Below are positions 34,335 to 42,818 of a DNA stretch of 58,144 nt, piece after piece; position 1 is the stretch's first letter, and each line of letters opens with the position of its first letter. The stretch is from Gammaproteobacteria bacterium (lineage in GTDB: Bacteria; Pseudomonadota; Gammaproteobacteria; Nevskiales; Nevskiaceae): contig JAPLSA010000007.1 of assembly GCA_026398815.1 (NCBI GenBank), positions 1 to 58,144 of the forward strand. The letters run 5' to 3'. Both the position numbers and the translations under genes were made by a program. Below the pieces are notes generated by a model. That model was not told where the DNA came from and ran no database searches. It worked only from the letters and a program-made list of their open reading frames with translations.

Positions 34335-34774
34335 TCGTCGGAAGCGGCGCTGCTGTCGAGTCGCAAACGAATCAAACGGTGCGACACCGCAGCGGGCCTC
34401 CGCCGCAGAAAAGAAATCAGCGGGCGACATCGGATGGTATGAACGCCCGCCGTGGCCTATCGGGCCAAGGCCGTCAGGGAGGCAGTACTGACGGGGTAAC
34501 GCAGCCGAATCGGGGAGGGACCGACCCAGCCAAAGCAATCGGCAAGCGAACGACCGAGCACGACATGGCTACGAACGCGTCCATGCGACTTCGGTGCCGC
34601 CTGGAGGCAGCGCTACCAGTGCCTGCCGGCTCAGCAGGGCAAGCACAGCACCAGTAGCAGCAGCAGTAAAACGGTGTCACGCGTTACGCGAACAAACGCT
34701 GCGGAACGCTGCAGCAGCGAATCACTGCGCCCGCACCGGCAGTCACGGCTGCCGGTGCGGACTCAGTCTTGCGA
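34335..34774. other. Gene-free stretch with strong RNA-like structure
   Basis: No gene is supported on either strand. On the plus strand three hairpins carry GGA in their loops: GCGGGCG/CGCCCGC (34420-34426 and 34444-34450), CCGTCAG/CTGACGG (34471-34477 and 34488-34494) and TCGG/CCGA (34510-34513 and 34521-34524). A long perfect inverted repeat at 34731-34760 follows. The layout recalls CsrA/RsmA-binding small RNAs, but promoter and terminator are not evident. Confidence 0.5.
34731..34760. terminator. Perfect 12-bp inverted repeat near the 3' end of the DUF1302 gene
   Basis: CCGCACCGGCAG (34731-34742), loop of 6, CTGCCGGTGCGG (34749-34760). It lies 15 nt downstream of the DUF1302 stop. No T-run follows on either strand, so it could be an RNA-stabilising 3' hairpin and not an intrinsic terminator. 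Confidence 0.55.
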
Positions 34775-36844
34775 TCAGAACTGGTACGTGAAGCGCACCG
34801 CGACTTCATCCGCATAGTCGATGGCGCGAATCAGGTTCTTGTTCGGATTGCTGTACAGATGGCCGTTCGTGTAGTTGTAGAACAACTCCATGATCAGGCC
34901 GTTGCCGATGTTCCACTGCACTTCCGGCTGCGCCAGCAGACCACCCTGGATGTCCCACAGGAACGCCCACTCGAACACGAAGGTGCGGTTCGGAACCGGC
35001 TGGAAGCCGGCGAACACCAGGTAGTTGGCGCTGCCGATGCCGGAGGCGTTCTTCGACTGCTGATCGCTGCCGTCGTTGCCGTTGTAGCCCTTGAGGTTCA
35101 GGCCGATCAGATCGCTGTCGCTGCGATGCTGGTACTCGAACACCAGGTAGGCGGCCGGGAACGCTGCCGACCAGCGAGTCCACTTCTCGGCCACGGCCGT
35201 GATGACGTACTCGTCATCCTTCAGGAAGCCGACGCTCAGGCTCGGCGCCGTGTAAACGCGCTTCGGCGTGTACTGCGTCTCGACGTTCAGGATGATTTCG
35301 TTCAGCCACTCGTTGTCCGACGAGGTCACGTAGCTGCCACCGAGGCCGAACACTTCTTCACGGAAGTACTCACGCTCGATGGTGCCGCGCAAGCTGCCGC
35401 CGGCGCCGAGGAAGAACGTGTTCAGCAGGTTCTTGCCTTCGTTGATGTCGTTGACGCTCGACGCGTAGATGTCCTGCAGCGCCGGGAATTCCTCGATCAC
35501 GGTGTTCAGCGCATCGAGACCAGCAAGGCGGATGCTGCCTGCCGCGGCGAACCACTCGTCAGCCGAGTAAATACCGGCCGGACCGACGGTGAACGGCGAT
35601 TCCGCCAGCGCAGCACCGACGCTGTCGTAATTGCGGCACAGCGACGGGTTGTAGGCTTCCGGGCTGCAGCCCGGCACCTTCAGCATGTACGCGGTCTCGA
35701 CCAGCGCACCGAAACCACCGGTCAGGCCCTTGTTGATGCCCGACTTCGCCCAGCGGAAAGCACCCAGCGGGTTGTAGCGGCTGGACGCGAACGCCGACCA
35801 GCCCCAGTTGCCGTAGTCGGCCTTGGCACGCATGCCGTAGTCGATCTTCCAGTCGTAGTTATGCAGGTAGTAGTTGTCGAGCGGCTTGTAGAACTGCGCC
35901 GGCGCAACGTTGTAGCTGGTGTTCGGGTTGGTGATGATCGACGGCTGGAACTTGCCGACGTAACCATCGACAACGATCTCGTCGGTCGCCTGCATCGTGG
36001 CGCGGATCGAGAGCTTCGGCACGCGCTCGTCTTCGAATTCTTCGATCGCGCGATCAATGACCAGATGACGGCGGAGATCGAGGCCGTTCGGCACGTCGAA
36101 GGTCTGCAGGAAGATCGCCTGACCCCAGGCAATCTGCTGGTTGCCGACGCGGACGTTGATGTTGTCGTACTTGTAATCGAGGATCAGTGTCGGCAGGTCG
36201 ACCATGTAGTTCCGGCTCGACAGTTCGAGCGGATTGATGTTCTTGCCGTTGCGCGCCTTGGCGCCGAAGTAGTTCGGCCGGCCGGTATCGTCACCACGGT
36301 AGCCGCCACCATCGGCGATGCCGCCCTGGAACTGCGCCACTTCGGCGGCGTCGAAACCGTCGTACAGGCGCGGATCGAAGAGCGCTCGCACGCGCGCGAT
36401 GAACTGGAAGTTGTCGCTGAACTTGGTGGTGATTTCCGTCGAAGCCTTGAGCGTGAAGTAGTTCAGCTCCTGGTTGCGATCCGGAATGAAATCGCTACGG
36501 CGCACGGTGTCGCTGATGCCCGGGATCGGGACATTCCAGTTGGTGGCCGGCAGCAGGCCGGGGAACGGACCGTCCGGACTGCCCACGCCGAGCAGCAGGG
36601 TCGGCGGCACATAGGCCTGGCGTGCAACGGCGACGTTCTGGTACGGCGCGCCATTCTGGTTGTACTGGTTGCGCCGGCCCGTGGTGCGGTAGGCGGCGTC
36701 AGTACGCAGCACGGTGTTGATCGACGTGCGCTCCCAGATGCCGTCAAGGAAGCTTTCTTCCTGAGCCTGAATCGCGCCCATCGGCAGATAGGTCGCCAGA
36801 ACGGCGAACGCCCAGGCGTGGCGATGCGACAAATGCTTTTTCAT
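34775..36844 (-). CDS. DUF1302 family outer-membrane protein
   Basis: 689 aa. A signal peptide (residues about 1-28, ending GAIQAQ) leads into a long beta-rich sequence with many aromatic strand ends, and the C-terminus VRFTYQF ends in Phe like other outer-membrane barrels. The conserved family region includes YALKASTEIT-like YFTLKASTEITTKF and VRVGNQQIAWGQAIFLQTFDVPNG. DUF1302 proteins repeatedly occur with DUF1329, YCF48 and MMPL genes next to catabolic clusters for hydrophobic compounds. A channel or uptake role is probable but not proven. It is the last of the four main genes of this minus-strand set. Confidence 0.9.
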   Translation of the reverse strand: MKKHLSHRHAWAFAVLATYLPMGAIQAQEESFLDGIWERTSINTVLRTDAAYRTTGRRNQYNQNGAPYQNVAVARQAYVPPTLLLGVGSPDGPFPGLLPATNWNVPIPGISDTVRRSDFIPDRNQELNYFTLKASTEITTKFSDNFQFIARVRALFDPRLYDGFDAAEVAQFQGGIADGGGYRGDDTGRPNYFGAKARNGKNINPLELSSRNYMVDLPTLILDYKYDNINVRVGNQQIAWGQAIFLQTFDVPNGLDLRRHLVIDRAIEEFEDERVPKLSIRATMQATDEIVVDGYVGKFQPSIITNPNTSYNVAPAQFYKPLDNYYLHNYDWKIDYGMRAKADYGNWGWSAFASSRYNPLGAFRWAKSGINKGLTGGFGALVETAYMLKVPGCSPEAYNPSLCRNYDSVGAALAESPFTVGPAGIYSADEWFAAAGSIRLAGLDALNTVIEEFPALQDIYASSVNDINEGKNLLNTFFLGAGGSLRGTIEREYFREEVFGLGGSYVTSSDNEWLNEIILNVETQYTPKRVYTAPSLSVGFLKDDEYVITAVAEKWTRWSAAFPAAYLVFEYQHRSDSDLIGLNLKGYNGNDGSDQQSKNASGIGSANYLVFAGFQPVPNRTFVFEWAFLWDIQGGLLAQPEVQWNIGNGLIMELFYNYTNGHLYSNPNKNLIRAIDYADEVAVRFTYQF

Positions 36845-36880
36845 TGTTCTCCCCTCAGTTCAGTTGCGTACTTGTTGTTC

Positions 36881-37921
36881 TCAGCGGTTTCCAAGCGCGA
36901 GGCTCAGCACCCTGCCGCTGTGTCCTACCGCAAACAGCTCATCCCCTGGCGTGCTGCTGCCGCGAGAAAGACCGGAGTACCAGTTCAGGCTGACATCCAG
37001 TGCCTTGAGTGGCTGCCACGTTGCTCCGGCGTCGCTGCTGACAAGGGCAGCGCGCATGCCGATGGCGATGACGCGACCATCTGCCGTCGTGTCGATGTCG
37101 AACAAGCTGGCCAGCGAGCCGGAATCGACGCGCTTCCAGGACTTGCCGCCATCGGTGGTCTTGGTGATCAGGCCGTCCTGACCCGAGGCATAACCCACAC
37201 CGTCATCGCCGACGTTCATGCCGAAGATGGTCGGCGGAATCGTGCCGCTGGCGTCGGTCGCGGCCTGGAACACCGGGGTCCAGGTGGCGCCACCGTCCGT
37301 CGAATGATTGATCTGGCCGTACTCGCCACCGATCAGGATCGAGTTGTCGTCGAACACCTTGACGACATAGTTGGTCGGCTCGTCACGCACAGCCGAGAAT
37401 TCGTCGCTGCCATCGCCGGACTTGTAGAGCTCAGCCCAGTTCGGGGCGATCGATGCCCAGGTTTCGCCGCCATCGGTCGACTTCAGAAGGGTTCCGAATG
37501 CACCGACGACGATCGCAACACCATTCTTGTTCAAGCCGACGCGAAGCAGACGCGCCTCGGTACCGCTCTCCACTTTCCGCCAGGCACCACGGCCTTCGCG
37601 GATCAGCACGAGTCCCTTCTGGCCGACGGCAATCGAGCGGTTACCAACGACCGCAATACCGTGCATCGCCAGCTTGGTCGGCGGCTGCTCGGCAGCCTTC
37701 GACCAGGTCTTGCCACCATCGGTGGTTTCCATGATCAGGCCCGCATGGCCGACCGCAACGCCGACGTCACCGCCGAAGGCGACGGCGTAAAGCCGGTCGT
37801 GCGGCGTCATCTGGGTCAACGCCTGGCTGCCGGTCTTCGCCTGAGCAAAAGGAGAAAACGATGCCGTGCACACGCACAGCATCAGGAGTTCGAAAAATTT
37901 AACGCGCGCAGAACGCTTCAT
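36881..37921 (-). CDS. YCF48-like beta-propeller protein, exported
   Basis: 346 aa from ATG 37921, which gives a clean signal peptide (MKRSARVKFFELLMLCVC...FAQA, residues 1-27); a farther upstream start adds a second, unlikely leader. The mature protein has repeated blades with the motif DGG.TW (TTDGGKTWSK, STDGGETWAS, STDGGATWTP, TTDGGKSWKR, SSDAGATW), as in Ycf48/HCF136 and BNR-type propellers. Likely a periplasmic assembly factor or binding platform for the neighbouring DUF1302, DUF1329 and MMPL proteins; the role is inferred from recurrent clustering. Confidence 0.9.
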   Translation of the reverse strand: MKRSARVKFFELLMLCVCTASFSPFAQAKTGSQALTQMTPHDRLYAVAFGGDVGVAVGHAGLIMETTDGGKTWSKAAEQPPTKLAMHGIAVVGNRSIAVGQKGLVLIREGRGAWRKVESGTEARLLRVGLNKNGVAIVVGAFGTLLKSTDGGETWASIAPNWAELYKSGDGSDEFSAVRDEPTNYVVKVFDDNSILIGGEYGQINHSTDGGATWTPVFQAATDASGTIPPTIFGMNVGDDGVGYASGQDGLITKTTDGGKSWKRVDSGSLASLFDIDTTADGRVIAIGMRAALVSSDAGATWQPLKALDVSLNWYSGLSRGSSTPGDELFAVGHSGRVLSLALGNR

Positions 37922-38005
37922 GGCAGTCGCCACCGATATCCGGATCAAAGAGATGGCGGCGGCCGTAGCCGCCGCCACACGGAGGGTCAAATCAGCCTGG
38001 AAAAA

Positions 38006-39403
38006 TCAGGCGCGGCCAAGTGCCTGCAGCGCCTGCGGCGTGCAGTAGGTGTTGAACAGCCATTCCGGATCCGCGTCGAAGCGGGCGATTACGCCTGCGG
38101 CGCCCTTGCTGTGGTTGCACAGCGACATGCGGCGGTTCTGGAAGTCGTAGATGTGAACATAGGTCCACGACCAGCCCGGATTCACACCGTCCGCGCTCTT
38201 GATGAAGCGCTTGCCGTCCTTGCCGCCGCCCTTGAACTGGCCGTGGGCCATTTCGAAGTTCGACCACAGCTTGCCCTGACGGTCGTAACGGATGTTGCTG
38301 GCAGCCGTGCTGTTGCGGGCATCGACATAGGCAACACGCTTGGACACCGGCGAACGCGGATAGCCGGTCGGCTCGCAGCTGGTGACGATGACATCGGGCG
38401 CCATTTCGTAGGCGATGTCGAAGAACTTCGGGTTGTCCTTCTGACGCGGCGGCTCCCAGTTGTCGTCGTGACGCTCGAACTCCGACGCCCACGGACCGAG
38501 CATTGGCTTGCGCTCTTCGATCTTGTGGTTGCCCCAGGTCAGGAAGGGGTCACCGGCAGCCCACGGATCGCTGAGGAACCAGACGGCACCCGGAACGAGC
38601 GGTTCGAAGCGCTGGTTGGCCGGGAACTGGCGAACGCGGCGGAACGACGGCAGGTAGCCGTACAGGCCCGGGATCTTGCGCTGGTCGTAATCCCAGACGC
38701 TGAGGAACGACGTGCCGCGGACGTCCGGATCGGCCGCGAAGTACACGCTCTGGCGACGCAGTTCGGTATCGAGCCCCTTGAACACCTTGCGGTCGGTACG
38801 ACCGGTGCTGTTGAGCTCCACCCACTGGAAGTTGTAGTGGTATTCCTGCTTGCCGTCGGCGCCGTAGTCCTTCTGCTCGATCACGTAGCAGTTCGCATCG
38901 GCACGACCGATGCTCATGCCCATGTTGCACCAGACTTCCTTGCCGTCCTTCGCGTTGACGAACGGAAGACCGCCCTGCCAGCGATTGCCGTTCTCGTCCA
39001 CCGGGTTGCCGTTGGCATCCCACTTGGCGCGATGGCCAGATTTCACGTCGGCAACGGTCGCGTCGTAGTAGGCACCAGCCACCAGGTCACGCGGGTTGGT
39101 CGTCGGCGCCTTGATGCGGATCTTGCGGCCTTCCGGACCGGTGATCTGCTCGATCGCACCCGGGTCGAGCAGGTGTTTCACGTACTCGACGTTGTCCTTG
39201 GTGATGTAATCGCCAACCTTGACCTTGCCCTTGCTCTGGACTTCGATCGACGTCAGCTCTTCCGGATAGGCCTTGTTGATGTTGTCCATTTCCTTTGCAT
39301 ACAGCTGGTCGAGCGGCATCAACACGCCGCTGCCGAGACCATATGCAACCGATTCCATCAGCTTTCGACGGCCATAATCTACGTCGTACTTTCTGATTCT
39401 CAT
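38006..39403 (-). CDS. DUF1329 family protein
   Basis: 465 aa. The N-terminus has a twin-arginine-like stretch (DYGRRKLMESVAYGLGSGVLMPL, residues 9-31) that may be an export signal. Conserved DUF1329 regions include GTSFLSVWDYDQRKIPGLYGYLPSFRRVRQFPANQRFEPLVPGAVWFLSDPWAAGDPFLTW. Structural work on this family suggests a LolB-like lipoprotein-carrier fold, so a periplasmic lipid or hydrophobic-substrate carrier is plausible (established for the fold, inferred here). It lies between the YCF48-like and MMPL genes, all on the minus strand. Confidence 0.9.
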   Translation of the reverse strand: MRIRKYDVDYGRRKLMESVAYGLGSGVLMPLDQLYAKEMDNINKAYPEELTSIEVQSKGKVKVGDYITKDNVEYVKHLLDPGAIEQITGPEGRKIRIKAPTTNPRDLVAGAYYDATVADVKSGHRAKWDANGNPVDENGNRWQGGLPFVNAKDGKEVWCNMGMSIGRADANCYVIEQKDYGADGKQEYHYNFQWVELNSTGRTDRKVFKGLDTELRRQSVYFAADPDVRGTSFLSVWDYDQRKIPGLYGYLPSFRRVRQFPANQRFEPLVPGAVWFLSDPWAAGDPFLTWGNHKIEERKPMLGPWASEFERHDDNWEPPRQKDNPKFFDIAYEMAPDVIVTSCEPTGYPRSPVSKRVAYVDARNSTAASNIRYDRQGKLWSNFEMAHGQFKGGGKDGKRFIKSADGVNPGWSWTYVHIYDFQNRRMSLCNHSKGAAGVIARFDADPEWLFNTYCTPQALQALGRA

Positions 39404-39496
39404 TGAAATCTCCTCGTTTCGCTTGTGAGCGACAAATGCACTCTCACCGTCCGATCAAGTACCGGGGACGACAAACCGGCGTACTGACAAACTTTT

Positions 39497-41977
39497 TTAT
39501 TTATTGGCCAGGACAACCGCATCCTTGCCATGCCCCACCCCGGGGTGTGCAGCCTTTTCCTGATCTCCGACTTCGAACTGCGAGAGATCAATGCCTTCAC
39601 CAACCATCAGGTCCGTTCTGGTTGCAAACCGCGGCTTGACGATCCACACGAGCAGCGGCAGAACGATCAGCGCCAGCACCATGTTGATCAGCATGATCGC
39701 GGCGAGCAGCAGACCCATGTCGGCCATGAACTTCAGATCCGACAGGAAATACCATGGAAGAATACCGACCAGCATGATGGTCGCCGTGAACATGATGGCC
39801 TTGCCGGTGGTCACCATCGACTGCGTGATCGCCCTGCCCCAGTCCGAACCCTGCGCGTGGTACTCCTCGCAGATGCGCGACAGCAGATAGATACCGTAGT
39901 CGATACCGACGCCGACACCGAGCACGGTCACGAGAACCGAGTTGATGTCGAGACCGATGCCCATCGCGTGCATCGTGGCCAGCAGGTAGAAATTCGACAG
40001 CAGCGTCGGAATCAGCAGGATGATCGCGGCAACAATCGAGCGATAGGCATAGGTCGCGATGATGAAAATCGCCACGCAGCACAGGCCGACCAGAATCCAG
40101 TGGTAACGCTGCACGACGCTGTTCATCGACTCCTGCAGCGCGATCGTGCCGGATGCCAGACGGATGCGAACGTTGTTGTGGTCAAGACCGACATCGTTCA
40201 CTGCCTTGCGTGCCACCGCGAGCGCGTTGTTGACCGTATCCTGCTTGTTGTCGCGATAGAACAGCGACACCGTCGAATGCCGGTAGCGGAAGTCGGTCAT
40301 GTCCGCGAAGTTCAGCGGGTTCTGGCCGAAGGCGACCGATGTGCCCGCCGCTTTCACCGCCTCCTCATCCGGATCGATCGACATCCAGGCCGGATGGCCG
40401 CCGGAGTAGATGCGGTTGACTTCTTCCATGATGTCGGAGAAAGAACGCGTCGCACGTGCCGGCTGGGCTGCGCTTTCCGCCGCCTTCTGGATCACCTGCG
40501 ACAGTTCGTACACTTCCGCCGAGCGCGTCGCACGGCTTTCCATGTTCTCCAGGTCCTTTTGCTCGAAGATGATTTCGAGCGAGTTGACGCCAGGGAAGTG
40601 GTTGTTGATATCGCGGACCGCCGTGTTGAACTCCGACTTGTCCCACAGCAGGTTGCTGCCTTCAACCGGGTTACCGATGGCAATCCGGAACGCCAGCATG
40701 ATCGCAGCCGTCGTCAGCGCCGTGACCGCGATCAGCGTGTACTCCGCACGCTTGCCGTAGGTCAGCTTGGCCATCCCGTTGAGCAGGATCTTCTGCACCT
40801 TGTGGATGCCCTTCTCGCGCTCGCCACCGACGATGGCGTCGATGTTCTTAGGCGGCGGCAGGTACGACAGCAGGATCGCGATCAGCATCACGCCGGTCGG
40901 AATCAGGTAGACGGCCCACATGCCGCAGAACAGCGCGAACCGCTGCATGGCCGGAATTGGCGCCACGCCGATCACGAAGATCGCGATCACGTCGGTCATG
41001 ATGCCGAGCACGCTCGGCGCCATCATCACTGCCAGCGTGACTTCGGATGCCTTCCGGCGATCACGGATGTGCGCGTAGATCTCGTAGTAGCGCTCGGTGT
41101 ACTGGATGCAGTGCGAGAACGAGCGGGCCACCAGCAGCAGCGGCACCACCATCAGCAACGGTTCGATCGGCGAACGCAACCAGCCGACCATGCCGAAACC
41201 CCAGATCGCAGCAACGAAGCTGCAGACCACCGGCACGACGATGCCGGTAACGTTCCGCATGTAAAACGCCAGCGCCAGCACCAGCAGGGTCAGCGTCACA
41301 CCGAAGATGGCGTAAGTCTGGCCCTGCAGGCGGTAGACCCATCCGGTCAGGATTGGCTGGCCGACGACGCTGAACTTGTGGTTGGCGTCGGTCGCGTTGG
41401 CCACCAGCTCGTTGATCTTTCCGAAGACGACGCCGTAATCCAGCTTGTCCTCGAAGAACGACAGGCGCAGCAGCGTTGCCGTCTGATCGGCCGAAACCAG
41501 GTAGGTACGCGCCATCGGCGAACGCTCGACACGACGCTCAAGCTCGGCAAGATCCTTCGGCTCGGTGGGCACTTCGTTGCCCATCAGCGGCATCATCTGG
41601 ATGCCTTCTGCGGTCGCTTCAGCGAACGTCGCCTTTTCCGTGGTGATCGACAGGATTCGATCGTGGTTCACGCCCTCGATGAGATCGACGTCTCGCGTCA
41701 GTTCCCAGACCTTCTTCAGCGTATCGGCGTTGTAGATGTTCTTGCCGTCCGTCCGCTTGAGCATGATCGTGACGGTCAGCGGATCACCGAAGTTCGGGTG
41801 ATCGCGGTAGGCCTGGACAAACGGGTCATCCGTCGGCAGCAGGTCCTGGAAGATCGTGCGGATGTCCAGCTGGGGGATACCACCCGCAAAAAGCAGGGTG
41901 ACGAGGATGAAGAAGATGCCGACACTCTTGCGACGGTTGACGATCCAAGCCGCAAGGCGAAAACGGAAGCTATCCAT
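39497..41977 (-). CDS. MMPL/RND-superfamily transporter
   Basis: 826 aa with two six-helix halves, each with a large extracytoplasmic loop: TM1 at about 15-35, a loop to about 220, then the first sterol-sensing-like helix block (IFGVTLTLLVLALAFYMRNVTGIVVPVV), and a repeat of the plan after about 400. Motifs such as GVGVGIDYGIYLLSRI match MMPL/HpnN-type exporters of hydrophobic molecules. Its start overlaps a 39-codon ORF (TAATG). With DUF1302, DUF1329 and YCF48 it forms a set often seen beside aromatic, terpenoid or steroid degradation genes. Confidence 0.92.
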   Translation of the reverse strand: MDSFRFRLAAWIVNRRKSVGIFFILVTLLFAGGIPQLDIRTIFQDLLPTDDPFVQAYRDHPNFGDPLTVTIMLKRTDGKNIYNADTLKKVWELTRDVDLIEGVNHDRILSITTEKATFAEATAEGIQMMPLMGNEVPTEPKDLAELERRVERSPMARTYLVSADQTATLLRLSFFEDKLDYGVVFGKINELVANATDANHKFSVVGQPILTGWVYRLQGQTYAIFGVTLTLLVLALAFYMRNVTGIVVPVVCSFVAAIWGFGMVGWLRSPIEPLLMVVPLLLVARSFSHCIQYTERYYEIYAHIRDRRKASEVTLAVMMAPSVLGIMTDVIAIFVIGVAPIPAMQRFALFCGMWAVYLIPTGVMLIAILLSYLPPPKNIDAIVGGEREKGIHKVQKILLNGMAKLTYGKRAEYTLIAVTALTTAAIMLAFRIAIGNPVEGSNLLWDKSEFNTAVRDINNHFPGVNSLEIIFEQKDLENMESRATRSAEVYELSQVIQKAAESAAQPARATRSFSDIMEEVNRIYSGGHPAWMSIDPDEEAVKAAGTSVAFGQNPLNFADMTDFRYRHSTVSLFYRDNKQDTVNNALAVARKAVNDVGLDHNNVRIRLASGTIALQESMNSVVQRYHWILVGLCCVAIFIIATYAYRSIVAAIILLIPTLLSNFYLLATMHAMGIGLDINSVLVTVLGVGVGIDYGIYLLSRICEEYHAQGSDWGRAITQSMVTTGKAIMFTATIMLVGILPWYFLSDLKFMADMGLLLAAIMLINMVLALIVLPLLVWIVKPRFATRTDLMVGEGIDLSQFEVGDQEKAAHPGVGHGKDAVVLANK

Positions 41978-42096
41978 TAGTGCGCCCCGGCCTCTCGCAT
42001 TGCTGCGGAACCGAGGTCCCGGCCTGAACCAGTCGAAGACAGGTCAACGATCCGCGGCGCAGCCGGACCAGTCATTCTGCCGGGTGGATTCCTCAT
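41977..42096 (-). CDS. Small ORF, 39 aa, translationally coupled to the MMPL gene
   Basis: The ATG at 42096 has an almost ideal Shine-Dalgarno sequence (GTGAGGAGAGAAC before ATG). The frame runs 39 codons to a TAA that overlaps the MMPL start as TAATG. The peptide begins MRNPPGRMTGPAAPRIVDLS and has no hydrophobic segment or recognised family. The ribosome site and the coupling argue for translation. It may be a functional small protein or a leader peptide that controls translation of the transporter. Confidence 0.6.
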   Translation of the reverse strand: MRNPPGRMTGPAAPRIVDLSSTGSGRDLGSAAMREAGAH

Positions 42097-42818
42097 GTTC
42101 TCTCCTCACTGTGGGCTGGGCCGAATTCCGGCTCCTGTTCATTGTCGAAGGGCGTGATGCAACGACCCCGCGCAAGTTGAAGATTATTCAAAGCCCACGT
42201 CGTGCTGCATGACAACTTGTGCAATTCATCTGTCCTTCAGTGCACAACGCGAAGATGATGCACTGCACAAACTTTCTCGCTTTGCACCACCTTGAAGAAC
42301 AGCGGTCGCTCCTGGCCCCGCACGCGTTCAATCGGTGTTCTGTTGGCTGTCCTGACACCCCCCCGGAGGGCATGCTGGCAGCGCTTGTCCGCGTGACTCG
42401 TATCCTGCGCGGGTCCCTGGCGGATAGCTATTCGCCGTTTATCTGGTGCGCGTGCGTCCACGTTGTCGAGTGATAACGCGAACGTCTCCCCGAAACGCGG
42501 GGCAGCCAGCGTCACTCAGGAACCAGGTGGCGCTCGTTGACTCGCGGCGTCGCAGGCGCATGCTTCACGAACAAGTCGTCGTGCAACCGGCATTTAGCGG
42601 CGTTTGCCCTCGCTTGCGGTAACGAAGCTTGCACTGTCTGCCGCGCGCGACATGACGCGGTGTGCAATACGGCTGATGGCGCGTGCAAATCGCCCCCGCG
42701 ATCATTGCTGCGGGTGTCCCACCACCTGATACTCGAACCTCAACTATCGATCCGGATACGACCCTGCGGGTTGCGGCTGGCCCCAGGCAAGTTTCCGTTG
42801 TGCACGGAGGAGTACGCA
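42097..42818. promoter_or_regulatory. Divergent regulatory region between the transporter set and the monooxygenase operon
   Basis: No gene is supported in these 722 nt. It must hold both divergent promoters. TTGTGCA at 42217-42223 faces TGCACAA at 42241-42247, and TGCACAA recurs at 42264-42270 with a near copy (TGCACCA) at about 42283. A second inverted pair, TTGCAC at 42629-42634 and GTGCAA at 42662-42667, lies closer to the monooxygenase. I could not place a convincing sigma-54 (GG-N10-GC) promoter. Confidence 0.6.

Noticed and set aside
34769..39406. A 1545-codon open frame on the plus strand across the DUF1302-YCF48-DUF1329 genes
   Set aside because: It is antisense to three recognisable genes in GC-rich DNA, rich in Arg, Val, His and Gln, and matches no family.
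42097..42818. A sigma-54 promoter upstream of the monooxygenase operon, as in some toluene pathways
   Set aside because: I found no GG-N10-GC element with acceptable -24/-12 boxes, and no sigma-54 activator is encoded in the window.
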